DNA from: Paraburkholderia dinghuensis | Lineage (GTDB): Bacteria > Pseudomonadota > Gammaproteobacteria > Burkholderiales > Burkholderiaceae | Length of the DNA stretch: 64,000 nucleotides | Assembly: GCF_003837865.1 (NCBI RefSeq) | Contig: NZ_RQIS01000009.1 | Location: forward strand, 206,868 to 270,867 | Reading direction: 5' to 3' | In this document: positions 18,886-28,766 of the stretch, piece by piece | Position numbering within the stretch: the stretch's first letter is position 1 | Layout of the letters: each line of letters begins with the position of its first letter | The notes under the pieces: model-generated | The model's input: only the letters and a program-made list of their open reading frames with translations | Database searches by the model: none | What the model was told of the DNA's origin: nothing | Translations under genes and position numbers: made by a program

Positions 18886-19656
18886 TTACTTCCACCCTTC
18901 GAGCCGAAGGGTGGCCCGCACGAGGCGCTGCTCTTCGCTTTCGATCTCGCGCAGATATTCGATGACGTTGCGGATATGCTCGCTGGCCGCCTTGCGTGCC
19001 TGCTCGGGCAACCGTCCGGTGACGGCGTTGTAGAGGCGCGCGTGCTGCCGGTCGATCTGCCTCTTGAGCGGCTCGCGGTGGTAGAGGTTGTTGACGGACG
19101 CGAAGACCGAGCTCAGCAGCAGGTCGGTGAGCGATTGCAGCGTGTTGACAAGGACCGGGTTGTGCGACGCCTCGCAGATCGCGCGATGAAACGCGTGGTC
19201 GAGCTTCGCGCGTGCTTCCGGCGGCAGGTCCTGCGTCTCGGGCGCGATCATCTCTTCATAGCGCCGCGTGATCAGGATGAAATCGGCATCGGTTCCGCGC
19301 CGTGCCGCGAGCCGGGCGGCTTCGGCCTCGAGCATCCCGCGCACTTCGAACAGGTCGTAGAGCGTGCGCGGCTGCGATGCGAGCAGGTGCATCATCGGCG
19401 TGATCTGCTTCTGCTCGGTCAGGTCCGCGACGAACGAGCCCTTGCCATGCACTGTCTCAATAACGCCGCGTGCGCGCAGCAGCTTCATCCCCTCGCGCAG
19501 CGCGGTGCGCGACACGCCGAGCTTTTCCGTCAGGCGGCGCTCGGACGGCAGCGCCTGCCCAACCTTGAGGATGCCGTCGACGATGAGCTTCTCGATACGC
19601 TCGGCAGCCACGTCGGCGACGCGTCGCGAGAGAGCCGGTTCTGCATTCAATTTCAT
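18886..19656 (-). CDS. glcC: GlcC, FadR-type GntR regulator of the glycolate operon
   Basis: Glycolate-responsive transcription factor; binds a TGGT-N3-ACCA operator in this family. N-terminal winged helix (VGQALPSERRLTEKLGVSRTALREGMKLLRARGVIETVHGKG), then an FCD ligand domain with D/H metal ligands (DHAFHRAICEASHN, HIRNVIEYL). Divergently placed from glcDEFGB, as in E. coli. The frame extends to ATGs at 19683 and 19698. I prefer 19656 because operator 1 lies immediately upstream of it, but no ribosome-binding site decides the matter. Confidence 0.92.
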   Translation of the reverse strand: MKLNAEPALSRRVADVAAERIEKLIVDGILKVGQALPSERRLTEKLGVSRTALREGMKLLRARGVIETVHGKGSFVADLTEQKQITPMMHLLASQPRTLYDLFEVRGMLEAEAARLAARRGTDADFILITRRYEEMIAPETQDLPPEARAKLDHAFHRAICEASHNPVLVNTLQSLTDLLLSSVFASVNNLYHREPLKRQIDRQHARLYNAVTGRLPEQARKAASEHIRNVIEYLREIESEEQRLVRATLRLEGWK

Positions 19657-19658
19657 AC

Positions 19659-19669
19659 TGGTATGACCA
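19659..19669. promoter_or_regulatory. GlcC operator site 1
   Basis: TGGTATGACCA, a perfect FadR-family half-site pair (TGGT-N3-ACCA), directly upstream of the chosen glcC start. Implies autoregulation. Confidence 0.75.
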
Positions 19670-19764
19670 CTTTTGCGCGACATGCGTGATTGTCGCATGA
19701 ACCGTTGAATTCATTGACTTTTGCGGTCGTGGCAGGTCACCAGAGAAGAGCCTCTATAAAAAAC

Positions 19765-19775
19765 TGGTATGACCA
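19765..19775. promoter_or_regulatory. GlcC operator site 2
   Basis: Second copy of TGGTATGACCA, 106 bp from site 1. The identity extends to CTGGTATGACCAC. It lies 98 bp before the glcD start, suited to control of the glc promoter. Confidence 0.75.
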
Positions 19776-19872
19776 CGGCCGCTGGCACTGGACAACAGGT
19801 CGCACACCCAGAAAAATCGCCAGATTCATGGAATAGGGCACCATGCCTCGCACGCGTGGTGGAGACAAGGCA

Positions 19873-21372
19873 ATGAGCTTCATGTACGACGAAGCGATCG
19901 ACGGCCCGCTGCCGACGGTCGATCGCGCAGAACTCGCGGCTGCGCTGCGCGCGGGTGCACCCAAGCTGGAAATCCTGACAGATCGTGAGGACCTGCGGCC
20001 GTTCGAATGTGATGGCCTCGCCGCCTATCGCGCGGTGCCGCTCCTCGTCGTGCTGCCGTCGACGGTCGAAGAGGTGCGCGCCGTTCTGAAGATCGCGGCC
20101 GCACGCGGTGTGCCGGTCGTGGCGCGTGGTGCGGGCACAGGCTTGTCGGGCGGCGCGATGCCGCTCGAGAAGGGCATCCTGCTCGTCATGGCGAAATTCA
20201 CGCGGATCGTCGAAGTCGATCCCGACGCATGCGTCGCGCGCGTGGAGCCCGGCGTGCGCAACCTCGCGATCTCGCAGGCTGTCGCCCAGCACGGTCTCTA
20301 TTACGCGCCGGACCCCTCGTCGCAGATTGCCTGCTCGATCGGCGGCAATATCGCCGAGAACGCGGGCGGCGTGCACTGCCTCAAGTACGGCCTCACCGTC
20401 CACAACGTTCTGAAAGTCGACATGCTCACGATCGACGGCGAGCTGATCACGCTCGGCAGCGACGCCTTCGATAGCCCCGGCTTCGACCTGCTCGCGCTTT
20501 TCACGGGCTCGGAGGGGATGCTTGGCATCGTCGTCGAGGTGACCGTGAAGCTGCTGCCGAAACCGCCGAGCGTCAAGGTGCTGATGGCGAGCTTCGACGA
20601 CATCGTTCGCGCGGGTGAGGCGGTAGCGAAGATCATCGGCGAAGGCGTGATTCCCGGCGGCCTCGAGATGATGGATAACCTGTCGATCCGTGCGGCCGAG
20701 GACTTCATTCACGCCGGCTATCCGGTCGACGCCGAGGCGATCCTGCTCTGCGAGCTGGATGGTTCGCACGATGACGTCGATGAGGACGTCGAACGCGTTG
20801 GCGCACTGCTGCAGGCGGCCGGCGCGTCGGATTTGCGCGTTGCGCGAGACGAGGCCGAGCGGCAGCGCTTCTGGGCCGGCCGCAAGAACGCGTTTCCGGC
20901 GGTGGGCCGCATCACGCCCGACTACTACTGCATGGACGGCACGATTCCGCGGCGCGAGCTGCCGCGCGTGCTGACGGGGATCGCTGCGCTGTCCGATCAA
21001 TTCGGTCTGCGGGTCGCGAACGTGTTCCACGCGGGCGACGGCAATCTGCATCCGCTGATTCTCTTCGACGCAAACCAGCCCGGCGAGATGGACCGTGCCG
21101 AGGCGCTCGGCGGCCGGATCCTCGAACTGTGCGTCGAGGTGGGCGGCAGCATCACGGGCGAGCATGGCGTGGGCCGCGAGAAGATCAATCAGATGTGCGT
21201 GCAGTTCAAGCAAGGTGAGATCGAGTATTTCCACGCGGTCAAGGCTGCGTTCGATCCGTCGTGCCTGCTCAACCCCGGCAAGAACATCCCGACGCTGCGT
21301 CGCTGCGCCGAATTCGGCAAGATGCACGTCCACATGGGTCAACTTAAATTTCCCGAACTGGAGCGGTTTTGA
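19873..21372 (+). CDS. glcD: Glycolate oxidase subunit GlcD (FAD-binding)
   Basis: Catalytic flavoprotein subunit of glycolate dehydrogenase, oxidising glycolate to glyoxylate at the membrane with GlcE and GlcF. FAD-binding type 4 (PCMH) fold: PVVARGAGTGLSGGAMP and SIGGNIAENAGGVHCLKYG, with the C-terminal oxidase domain (NVFHAGDGNLHPLILFD, GEHGVGREK). At 499 aa it has the same length as E. coli GlcD. ATG at 19873 has GGAG 8-9 nt upstream; an upstream ATG at 19843 is in frame but poorer. First gene of glcDEFGB; its TGA overlaps the glcE ATG. Confidence 0.97.
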   Translation: MSFMYDEAIDGPLPTVDRAELAAALRAGAPKLEILTDREDLRPFECDGLAAYRAVPLLVVLPSTVEEVRAVLKIAAARGVPVVARGAGTGLSGGAMPLEKGILLVMAKFTRIVEVDPDACVARVEPGVRNLAISQAVAQHGLYYAPDPSSQIACSIGGNIAENAGGVHCLKYGLTVHNVLKVDMLTIDGELITLGSDAFDSPGFDLLALFTGSEGMLGIVVEVTVKLLPKPPSVKVLMASFDDIVRAGEAVAKIIGEGVIPGGLEMMDNLSIRAAEDFIHAGYPVDAEAILLCELDGSHDDVDEDVERVGALLQAAGASDLRVARDEAERQRFWAGRKNAFPAVGRITPDYYCMDGTIPRRELPRVLTGIAALSDQFGLRVANVFHAGDGNLHPLILFDANQPGEMDRAEALGGRILELCVEVGGSITGEHGVGREKINQMCVQFKQGEIEYFHAVKAAFDPSCLLNPGKNIPTLRRCAEFGKMHVHMGQLKFPELERF

Positions 21373-22439
21373 TGCGACGCGAACTGGATTCGATGGACGA
21401 CAGCGCCGCATTGATCGCGCAGGTTGAGGCGGCACGCGCCGCGCGCACGCCGTTGCGCATCCGCGGCGGTGACAGCAAGGCATTCATCGGGCGCCCGGTT
21501 GACGCGCCTGAAATCGATACACGCCGCCATCGCGGCATTGTTCAGTACGACCCGACCGAACTCGTCGTGACCGCGCGCGCGGGCACGCCGCTCGCCGATG
21601 TCGAAGCCGTGCTCGACGAAGCCGGCCAGATGCTGCCTTTCGAGGCGCCCGCGTTCGGCGGCGCGGCCACGATGGGCGGCATGTTCGCAACCGGCGTGTC
21701 CGGTGCGCGGCGTCCGTGGGTGGGCGCGGTGCGCGACTTTGCGCTCGGTTGCCGCGTGATTTCCGGCGAAGCCAGGCACCTGCGTTTCGGCGGCGAAGTG
21801 ATGAAGAACGTCGCGGGCTATGACGTTTCGCGACTGATGGTCGGGAGCTTCGGCTGCCTCGGGCTCGTGACCGAAGTGTCGTTCAAGGTGCTGCCGAAGC
21901 CGCGCGCGTCGCGCTACGTCGCGCTCGAACTCACGCCGGACGCTGCGCGCGAGCGGCTCACCGCCTGGCGCCGCACGGGGCTGCCCGTCACCGGCGCATG
22001 TCACGCGGATGGCGTTCTGCAAGTGCGCCTCGAAGGCGGCGTGGGCTCGGTACGCGGCGCGCGTGAAGCGATCGGCGGCGCCGATGCCGACGAAACGTTC
22101 TGGACCCAACTGCGCGACTTCACGCTGCCGTTTTTCGCCGATGCACGTCCGCTCTGGCGCCTGTCGCTGCCCGTCGCGGCGCCCAATTCGGCGTTGCCGG
22201 GCGACGCGCTCCTCGACTGGGGCGGCGCGCAGCGCTGGCTGAAGACCGAGGCGGATGCGAGCGAAGTGCGCCGCATTGCGCGCGAACTCGGCGGCCATGC
22301 CAGCGCGTTCACGCTGGGCGCAACCGATACGCCGTTCCAGCCGCTGCCCGATCCGCTGATGCAATTGCACCGGCGCCTGAAAGCGCAACTCGACCCGCTG
22401 GGGATCTTCAACCCGGGCCGCATGTACGCGGATCTCTGA
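21372..22439 (+). CDS. glcE: Glycolate oxidase subunit GlcE (FAD-binding)
   Basis: Second FAD-binding subunit of glycolate dehydrogenase, homologous to GlcD's PCMH domain (LRIRGGDSKAFIG, APAFGGAATMGGMFATGVSGARRP, GGEVMKNVAGYDVSRLMVGSFG written as residues about 135-157). The 355-aa length is typical. Its ATG overlaps the glcD stop (TGATG), so translation is coupled. The C-terminus ends in LGIFNPGRMY, the usual end of this family. Confidence 0.97.
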   Translation: MRRELDSMDDSAALIAQVEAARAARTPLRIRGGDSKAFIGRPVDAPEIDTRRHRGIVQYDPTELVVTARAGTPLADVEAVLDEAGQMLPFEAPAFGGAATMGGMFATGVSGARRPWVGAVRDFALGCRVISGEARHLRFGGEVMKNVAGYDVSRLMVGSFGCLGLVTEVSFKVLPKPRASRYVALELTPDAARERLTAWRRTGLPVTGACHADGVLQVRLEGGVGSVRGAREAIGGADADETFWTQLRDFTLPFFADARPLWRLSLPVAAPNSALPGDALLDWGGAQRWLKTEADASEVRRIARELGGHASAFTLGATDTPFQPLPDPLMQLHRRLKAQLDPLGIFNPGRMYADL

Positions 22440-22457
22440 CGCTGACTGCCTAATCCG

Positions 22458-23693
22458 ATGCAAACCAATCTTAGCGAAGCGGCGCAGGCTCTCGAGCGCG
22501 CCGAAGAGGCGGAATCGATCCTGCGCGCGTGCGTGCACTGCGGGTTCTGTAACGCGACCTGTCCGACTTACCAGTTGCTCGGCAACGAGCTCGACGGACC
22601 GCGCGGCCGGATCTATCTGATCAAGCAGATGCTCGAAGGGCAGCCCGTCACCGAAAAGACGCAGCTGCATCTCGACCGTTGCCTCTCGTGCCGCAACTGC
22701 GAAACGACGTGTCCCTCGGGCGTTCGGTATCACTCGCTGCTCGACATCGGGCGTGCCGAGGTCGAGCGCCGCACGACGCGGCCGCTGAGCGACCGCTTGC
22801 TGCGCGCGGGGCTGCGCCACGCCGTGTCGCGGCCGAAAACTTTTGCCACGCTGCTCGGCGCGGGCCGCGCGGTGCGCGGTCTGTTGCCCGAGTCGCTGCG
22901 CGACAAGATTCCTGCGCAAGCCCCGGCAGCGAGCCCGCGTCCGCGTGCGCGGCACGCGCGTCGCGTTTTGATGCTCGAAGGTTGCGTGCAGCCGTCGCTC
23001 GCGCCGAACACGAACGGCGCCGCCTCGCGCGTGCTCGACCGGCTCGGGATCAGTGTGACGCCCGCGCCGCAGGCCGGCTGCTGCGGCGCCAACGAATACC
23101 ACCTGAACGCGCAGGATGCGGGTCTCAATCGCGCCCGGCGTAACATCGACGCGTGGTGGCCCGCCATCGAGGCAGGCGCTGAGGCGATCGTGATTTCGGC
23201 GAGCGGCTGCGGCGCGTTCGTGAAGGAGTACGGCGACCTGCTGCGTTTCGATCAGGCCTATGCGGACAAGGCACGACGTGTGAGCGCGCTGGCGCGCGAC
23301 CTCGTCGAAGTGATTACCGCCGAGCCGCTCGAAGCACTTGCACCCGTCGCCAGCAAGCGGATCGCATTCCACTGCCCGTGCACGCTGCAGCATGCGCAGC
23401 GCCTCGGCGGCGCAGTCGAAGGCGTGCTCACGCGCCTTGGCTTCGACCTGACGAGCGTGGCGAATTCGCATCTGTGCTGCGGCTCGGCAGGGACGTATTC
23501 GCTCACGCAACCTGAAATTGCGAAACAATTGCGCGACAATAAGCTCGATGCGCTCGAAGCCGGCAAGCCGGACGCGATCGTGACGGCGAATGTCGGCTGT
23601 CAATCGCACCTGAACAGCGCGGGTCGCACGCACATCACGCACTGGATCGAGCTTGTCGATTCGTTGCTGAACCCCGAATTGGAGAAAAACTGA
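22458..23693 (+). CDS. glcF: Glycolate oxidase iron-sulfur subunit GlcF
   Basis: Electron-transfer subunit passing electrons from GlcD/E flavins to quinone. Two 4Fe-4S binding motifs near the N-terminus (CVHCGFCNATCP, CLSCRNCETTCP) and two CCG domains (GCCGANEYHL, CCGSAGTYSL) that hold further cofactor ligands in heterodisulfide-reductase-like proteins. 411 aa. Located 18 bp after glcE; the GGAG for glcG lies in its last codons. Confidence 0.97.
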   Translation: MQTNLSEAAQALERAEEAESILRACVHCGFCNATCPTYQLLGNELDGPRGRIYLIKQMLEGQPVTEKTQLHLDRCLSCRNCETTCPSGVRYHSLLDIGRAEVERRTTRPLSDRLLRAGLRHAVSRPKTFATLLGAGRAVRGLLPESLRDKIPAQAPAASPRPRARHARRVLMLEGCVQPSLAPNTNGAASRVLDRLGISVTPAPQAGCCGANEYHLNAQDAGLNRARRNIDAWWPAIEAGAEAIVISASGCGAFVKEYGDLLRFDQAYADKARRVSALARDLVEVITAEPLEALAPVASKRIAFHCPCTLQHAQRLGGAVEGVLTRLGFDLTSVANSHLCCGSAGTYSLTQPEIAKQLRDNKLDALEAGKPDAIVTANVGCQSHLNSAGRTHITHWIELVDSLLNPELEKN

Positions 23694-23694
23694 G

Positions 23695-24099
23695 ATGCAG
23701 ATGAAACCCGTACTCGGCATTGCCGAAGCGACCCGAATCCTCGATGCAGCACGCGACGAAGCGCAGCGTAACGGCTGGGCCGTCGCCATCGCGGTGGTCG
23801 ACGACGGCGGCCATCCGCTCGCGCTCGCACGCCTCGACGGCACGGCGCCGGTGAGTTCGTACATCTCGCAGGAGAAGGCACGCACCGCCGCGCTTGGCCG
23901 TCGCGAGTCGAAGGCCTATGAAGATATGATCAACGGCGGCCGCACCGCGTTTCTGAGCGCTCCGCTTGTCGCGACGCTCGAAGGCGGCGTACCGGTCATC
24001 GTCGACGGGCAGGTGGTCGGCGCCGTCGGCGTCTCGGGCGTGAAGTCCGATCAGGACGCGCAGGTCGCGAAGGCCGGCGCAAACAGTATCGCCGCGTAA
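23695..24099 (+). CDS. glcG: GlcG/HbpS-family protein
   Basis: 134-residue DUF336 (GlcG/HbpS) protein. The family fold binds heme or small ligands in HbpS and is regularly part of glycolate and propanediol operons; its exact job in glycolate use is not established. Seen here: [20 protein letters not shown], ASAVxTARTA-type helix ([15 protein letters not shown]), and [19 protein letters not shown]. Starts 1 bp after the glcF stop, so tightly co-translated. Confidence 0.93.
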   Translation: MQMKPVLGIAEATRILDAARDEAQRNGWAVAIAVVDDGGHPLALARLDGTAPVSSYISQEKARTAALGRRESKAYEDMINGGRTAFLSAPLVATLEGGVPVIVDGQVVGAVGVSGVKSDQDAQVAKAGANSIAA

Positions 24100-24172
24100 G
24101 CACAGTAGCGCGCAGTTGCACGCAGTTGCGCATTCAGTTCAAGCAGCACAGTTCAAGCAGGAAGGAAGCGAA

Positions 24173-26347
24173 ATGATCGAACACCACGGACTTAAGGTCG
24201 ACGAAGGGCTCGCCCGGTTCATCGAAACGGAAGCACTGCCGGGTACGGGCGTCGACACCGGCGCGTTCTGGAGCGGTTTCTCGGCGCTCGTGCACGAGCT
24301 CGCGCCGCGTAACCGCGCGCTGCTCGCCGAGCGCGACCGCATGCAGCTCGAACTCGACGCATGGCATCGCGCGAACCCGGGCCCGGTGCGCGATCTGCGC
24401 GCCTACCGCGCACATCTGACGCAAATCGGCTACATCGTGCCGGCACCGGAGCGCGTTGTTGCGACGACCGCAAACGTCGACAGTGAGATCGCGTCGCAAG
24501 CGGGTCCGCAGCTCGTCGTGCCGCTGTCGAACGCGCGCTACGCGCTCAACGCGGCGAACGCACGCTGGGGCAGCCTGTACGACGCGCTGTATGGCACCGA
24601 TGCGCTGCCGGAAGACGGCGGTGCAACGCGCGCTGGCGCGTACAACCCCGTGCGCGGCGAGCGCGTGATCGCGTTTGCGCGTGACTTCCTCGATCGCGCT
24701 GCGCCGCTCGCGAGCGGCTCGCACCGCGCCGCGACGGGCTACACGGTGGACGGCGGCAAGCTGTCGGTCAAGACCGCTTCGGGCTCGTTGCAGCTCGCCG
24801 ATCCGGCGCAGTTCGTCGGATACCAGGGCGACGCCGGCGCACCGACCGCGATCCTGCTCAAGCACCACGGCCTGCACGTCGAGATCCAGATCGACGCGTC
24901 GACGCCGATCGGCGCGAGCGATCCGGCGCACGTGAAGGACGTGATCCTCGAAGCGGCCGTCACGACGATCATCGATTGCGAAGATTCGGTCGCGGCCGTC
25001 GACGCCAGCGACAAGGTCGAGCTCTACCGCAACTGGCTCGGCCTCATGCAGGGCACGCTGGTCGAGGAAGTCGCGAAGGGTGGCCGCTCGTTCACGCGTC
25101 GTCTGAATGCCGACCGCGAATACCGCGCACCGGACGGTTCGACGCTCACGCTGCATGGCCGCTCGCTGCTGTTCGTGCGCAACGTCGGCCATCTGATGAC
25201 GACGCCCGCAGTGCTCGACCGCGAAGGCAACGAGATTCCGGAAGGCGTTCTCGACGGCGTCGTGACGACGCTCTGCTCGATGCACGACCTGAAAGCGAAG
25301 CGCAACTCGCGCAAGGGCTCGATCTACATCGTCAAGCCGAAGATGCACGGCCCGGTCGAAGTGGCCTTTGCCGCCGATCTGTTCTCGCGCGTCGAAGACC
25401 TGCTCGGCCTGCCGCGCGAGACGATCAAGATGGGCATCATGGACGAGGAGCGCCGCACGAGCGTGAACCTGTCGGCGTGTATCGCGGCTGCGTCGTCGCG
25501 CGTCGCGTTCATCAACACCGGCTTCCTCGACCGCACCGGCGACGAAATGCACACCGCGATGGAAGCGGGCCCGATGCTCCGCAAGGGCGACATGAAGTCG
25601 TCGGCGTGGATTACCGCGTATGAGCGCAGCAACGTGCTCGCCGGCCTGTCCGCAGGACTGCGCGGCCGCGCGCAGATCGGCAAGGGCATGTGGGCGATGC
25701 CGGACCTCATGCACGCGATGCTCGAACAGAAGATCGCGCATCCGCGCGCGGGCGCGAACACGGCGTGGGTGCCGTCCCCGACGGCGGCGACGCTGCACGC
25801 GATGCACTATCACGACGTCGACGTTCAGGCCGTCCAGCAGGAACTCGAAAAGATCGACTATGCGCAGGAACGCGACGCACTGCTTGATGGGCTGCTCACG
25901 GTGCCCGTCGTCGAGCGCGCGCAGTGGAGCGACGAGGAAATCCGCCGCGAAGTCGAGAACAATGCGCAGGGTATTCTCGGTTACGTCGTGCGCTGGGTCG
26001 AACAAGGTGTCGGCTGCTCGAAGGTGCCCGATATCAACAATATCGGCCTGATGGAAGATCGCGCGACGCTGCGCATCTCGAGCCAGCACATCGCGAACTG
26101 GTTGCGCCACGGCGTGATCACGCGTGAGTTCGTGCTCGAGGTGTTCAAGCGGATGGCGGCCGTCGTCGACCAGCAAAACGCCGGCGATGCGAACTACGTC
26201 CCGATGGCGCCGGACTTCGATGCGTCTTTCGCATTCAAGGCGGCGTGTGCACTTGCGTTCGAAGGCAAGGAACAGCCGAGCGGCTACACCGAGCCGTTGC
26301 TGCATCAGTATCGACTCGCCTTCAAGAAGCACCAGCGAGCGGGCTGA
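24173..26347 (+). CDS. glcB: Malate synthase G
   Basis: Condenses glyoxylate with acetyl-CoA to malate, taking the product of GlcDEF into the TCA cycle. 724 aa, matching the single-chain G isoform. Landmarks: [11 protein letters not shown] (catalytic region), [37 protein letters not shown] (residues about 365-388), [13 protein letters not shown] and the C-terminal [21 protein letters not shown] at 24173 is preceded by AGGAAGGA; a longer in-frame start at 24116 has none. Last gene before a strong terminator. Confidence 0.97.
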   Translation: MIEHHGLKVDEGLARFIETEALPGTGVDTGAFWSGFSALVHELAPRNRALLAERDRMQLELDAWHRANPGPVRDLRAYRAHLTQIGYIVPAPERVVATTANVDSEIASQAGPQLVVPLSNARYALNAANARWGSLYDALYGTDALPEDGGATRAGAYNPVRGERVIAFARDFLDRAAPLASGSHRAATGYTVDGGKLSVKTASGSLQLADPAQFVGYQGDAGAPTAILLKHHGLHVEIQIDASTPIGASDPAHVKDVILEAAVTTIIDCEDSVAAVDASDKVELYRNWLGLMQGTLVEEVAKGGRSFTRRLNADREYRAPDGSTLTLHGRSLLFVRNVGHLMTTPAVLDREGNEIPEGVLDGVVTTLCSMHDLKAKRNSRKGSIYIVKPKMHGPVEVAFAADLFSRVEDLLGLPRETIKMGIMDEERRTSVNLSACIAAASSRVAFINTGFLDRTGDEMHTAMEAGPMLRKGDMKSSAWITAYERSNVLAGLSAGLRGRAQIGKGMWAMPDLMHAMLEQKIAHPRAGANTAWVPSPTAATLHAMHYHDVDVQAVQQELEKIDYAQERDALLDGLLTVPVVERAQWSDEEIRREVENNAQGILGYVVRWVEQGVGCSKVPDINNIGLMEDRATLRISSQHIANWLRHGVITREFVLEVFKRMAAVVDQQNAGDANYVPMAPDFDASFAFKAACALAFEGKEQPSGYTEPLLHQYRLAFKKHQRAG

Positions 26348-26353
26348 TCCCAG

Positions 26354-26381
26354 GCGGGCGCCACGGCGCCCGCTTTTTTTT
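26354..26381 (+). terminator. Rho-independent terminator after glcB
   Basis: GCGGGCGCC and GGCGCCCGC form a 9-bp G/C stem with a tight loop, followed by eight T. It ends the glcDEFGB transcript seven bases past the stop. Confidence 0.92.
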
Positions 26382-26478
26382 GTCGCTTCGACGATGGGCC
26401 GCGCGTGCTGCATGCGGCGCTTCTTCGAACCCGACAGCGTGTGGATATAAATCCCGTCTACGGGACAATGGAGACCAG

Positions 26479-28122
26479 ATGAACCCTGTATTGCAGCTAC
26501 CAGCCGGGACGCTATTTGCGCAGCCGCTGACTCCGGTGGGCAACTCGCTTGCCCTTTCGTTTCTCGTTGCCTGCATTCCGATCGCTGTCGCGCTCGTGAT
26601 GCTCGGCGTGCTGCGCCGGCCGGCCTGGCAGGCGTCGCTTGCAGGACTTATCACTGGCCTCGTGATCGCGATCGCCGTGTGGGGCATGCCGGCCACGCTC
26701 GCGTTCGACTCCGTCGCCGCTGGCATGACGCTCGCGCTGGTTCCGGTGATGTGGATCGTCGTCAACGCGCTGCTGCTGTACAACATCGCGGTGAAGACGG
26801 GACGCTTCGACCAGTTCCGTCAATGGATGCTGGACCACTTGCCCGATGACCGGCGCCTCGTGCTGCTCGTCGTCGCGTTCTCGTTCGGCTGTCTGCTCGA
26901 GGGGATTTCGGGCTTCGGCACGCCGGTGGCCATTACGAGCGCACTCCTGATCGGCCTCGGATTCCCGGCGCTCGAAGCGCTTACCTTCACGCTGATTTTC
27001 AACACGGCGCCTGTCGCGTTCGGCGCGCTCGGTGTGCCGATTACGGTGCTCGGCGCTGTCACGTCGCTGCCGGCTGAGACGCTCGGCGCGATGGTCGGCC
27101 GCCAGCTGCCGTTCTTCGCGTTCCTGCTGCCGTTCTACGTCGTCGGCATCTACGGCGGCGTTCGCTCGATCGGCAAGCTCTGGCCCGCACTCCTGGTTTC
27201 GGGCGGCAGCTTCGCGCTTGCGCAGTTCATCACGTCGAACTTCCTTGGCTACCAGCTGACGGACGTGCTTTCGTCGATGGCTTCGCTGATCGTCACGATC
27301 GGCTTCCTGAAGTTCTGGAAGCCGGAGCATGATCCCGCGTTCTCGCTTTCCCGCACCGAGAAGCGCGCGACGAATCACTCGGAACGCGTCGGCTACGGCG
27401 GCTGGTTGCCGTGGATTATCGTGTCGGTCGTCGTGATCTTCTGGGTTCACGCGAGCATCGCGTCGATCGGTCAGGCGAACATCAAGTGGCCCGGCCTGCA
27501 TAATGCCGTGTACATGACGCTCTATCACAAGTCCTATGCCGCCGTCTGGACGTTCCAGCCGCTCGGCACCGGCACCGCCATCCTGCTGGCGGCCGTGATC
27601 ACGGCGCTCTGGACGCGTGTTGGCTTCGGCGGCTTCTTCTGCTGCGTCGCGCAGACCTGGAAGCAAACGCGTATCGCAATCGCCACCGTGATGATGATCG
27701 TCGCGCTCGCGTACCTGCTCAACTACTCGGGGATGAGCTACACGCTCGGGATGGGTGTTGCATCGACGGGTGCTCTTTTCCCGCTCGTGTCGGCATCGCT
27801 TGGCTGGATCGCCGTGTTCCTTTCGGGCAGCGATACGTCGGGTAACGCGCTCTTCGGCAACCTGCAGGTCGTGGCTGCGAAGCAACTCGGACTGGATCCG
27901 GTGCTGATGGCAGCGACCAACTCGTCGGGTGGTGTGATGGGCAAGATGATCTCGCCGCAGAACATTGCAACGGGCGTCGCGACGACGGACCTGAAGGGGC
28001 AAGAGGGCGTCGTGTTCGCCCGGACGTTCTGGCACAGCGTGTTCCTGACGCTGCTGCTCGGCGTGCTCGTGTTCATGCAGCAGCACTGGCTGAGCTGGAT
28101 GATCCCGGCGCTGCCGCATTGA
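26479..28122 (+). CDS. glcA: Glycolate/L-lactate permease GlcA (LldP family)
   Basis: Inner-membrane importer of glycolate and lactate, LctP family, 547 aa. Twelve or more hydrophobic segments; family signatures CLLEGISGFGTPVAI, FNTAPVAFGALGVPITVLG and SGSDTSGNALFGNLQ plus NSSGGVMGKMISPQNIA. ATG has GGAG 6 nt upstream. It follows the glcB terminator by about 100 bp and so has its own promoter. No TGGT-N3-ACCA operator is visible in that gap. Assignment to glycolate rather than lactate rests on the neighbours. Confidence 0.94.
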   Translation: MNPVLQLPAGTLFAQPLTPVGNSLALSFLVACIPIAVALVMLGVLRRPAWQASLAGLITGLVIAIAVWGMPATLAFDSVAAGMTLALVPVMWIVVNALLLYNIAVKTGRFDQFRQWMLDHLPDDRRLVLLVVAFSFGCLLEGISGFGTPVAITSALLIGLGFPALEALTFTLIFNTAPVAFGALGVPITVLGAVTSLPAETLGAMVGRQLPFFAFLLPFYVVGIYGGVRSIGKLWPALLVSGGSFALAQFITSNFLGYQLTDVLSSMASLIVTIGFLKFWKPEHDPAFSLSRTEKRATNHSERVGYGGWLPWIIVSVVVIFWVHASIASIGQANIKWPGLHNAVYMTLYHKSYAAVWTFQPLGTGTAILLAAVITALWTRVGFGGFFCCVAQTWKQTRIAIATVMMIVALAYLLNYSGMSYTLGMGVASTGALFPLVSASLGWIAVFLSGSDTSGNALFGNLQVVAAKQLGLDPVLMAATNSSGGVMGKMISPQNIATGVATTDLKGQEGVVFARTFWHSVFLTLLLGVLVFMQQHWLSWMIPALPH

Positions 28123-28182
28123 TGAACGGCGGTTGACAGGCGCCGGATGATTTGACTGTCCGGCCGCCTGGTTCGATAAATA

Positions 28183-28212
28183 GGGCCTCGCTACAGCGAT
28201 GTAGCGAGGCCC
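28183..28212 (+). terminator. Terminator after glcA
   Basis: Perfect 12-bp stem (GGGCCTCGCTAC with GTAGCGAGGCCC), 6-nt loop, then TTTG. Strong hairpin, short T run. Confidence 0.8.
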
Positions 28213-28766
28213 TTTGTCATTCCTGAGACGAGAAAGCGTGCTGCGGAAAGCGTGCTGCGCCATGCCGAAGCAGGCTCAGTCGATCAGGACTCCAGCGGTT
28301 TGCGCCAGTCGTTCGCGGTATCCGTGCCGGCGATGGCGTGCGTCCAGGTGATCTTGCAGAGGCGGGTGTAGCCATGTGAGCTCTTCGACCCGGGGCATAC
28401 ATGGCGACGACCTTTTCGTCGAGACCCATGAAGCGTCGTTCGTGCTTTGGGAATCGGCAGCGGTTCAGAACTGCTGTCACGGTCACGTGGCATCTCGATA
28501 CGGGTCAGCCCGTCATCGGACCATTACCGAACAGATCAAGTAGCGCGGCAGGAATCGTCGGGGACCGTGAAGACGGGGCTTTTCGGTATGCGAAGCATAT
28601 ATTCTCGCGATGGCCATCATATGCAGTGGATACGAAATTACTGACAGCCCCGGCCGCATTTTGACGTTTTTTTAAAAATCGAGGCAGATCATCGTGGCAA
28701 AATCTCTCCAGACATTATGTTATCCAAAATTTATTTCTATTTTCGACCCATGAGGAGATATTTGAT
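28213..28766. other. Boundary region between glc and the T6SS island
   Basis: About 550 bp. Contains the IS256-type transposase relic (28385-28486, minus) and, beyond about 28640, A/T-rich DNA forming the vgrG promoter region. No intact gene. Confidence 0.6.
28385..28486 (-). pseudogene. Relic of an IS256-family transposase
   Basis: On the reverse strand, PKHERRFMGLDEKVVAMY followed by APG matches the N-terminal half of IS256/mutator-type transposases (PKHxRRxxGxDxKIxxxYARGM). After that the frame is broken and nothing of the catalytic DDE region remains. In another frame just downstream (28284-28390) there is ITWTHAIAGTDTANDWRKPL, which I do not recognise; it may be part of another lost gene. 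Marks past rearrangement at the edge of the T6SS island. Confidence 0.5.

Noticed and set aside
19711..26413. Long minus-strand frames of 590, 848 and 759 codons opposite glcD, glcEF and glcB
   Set aside because: They lie antisense to clearly homologous genes and are rich in Arg, His and Ala. High G/C at third positions removes stops from the opposite strand; these are shadows.
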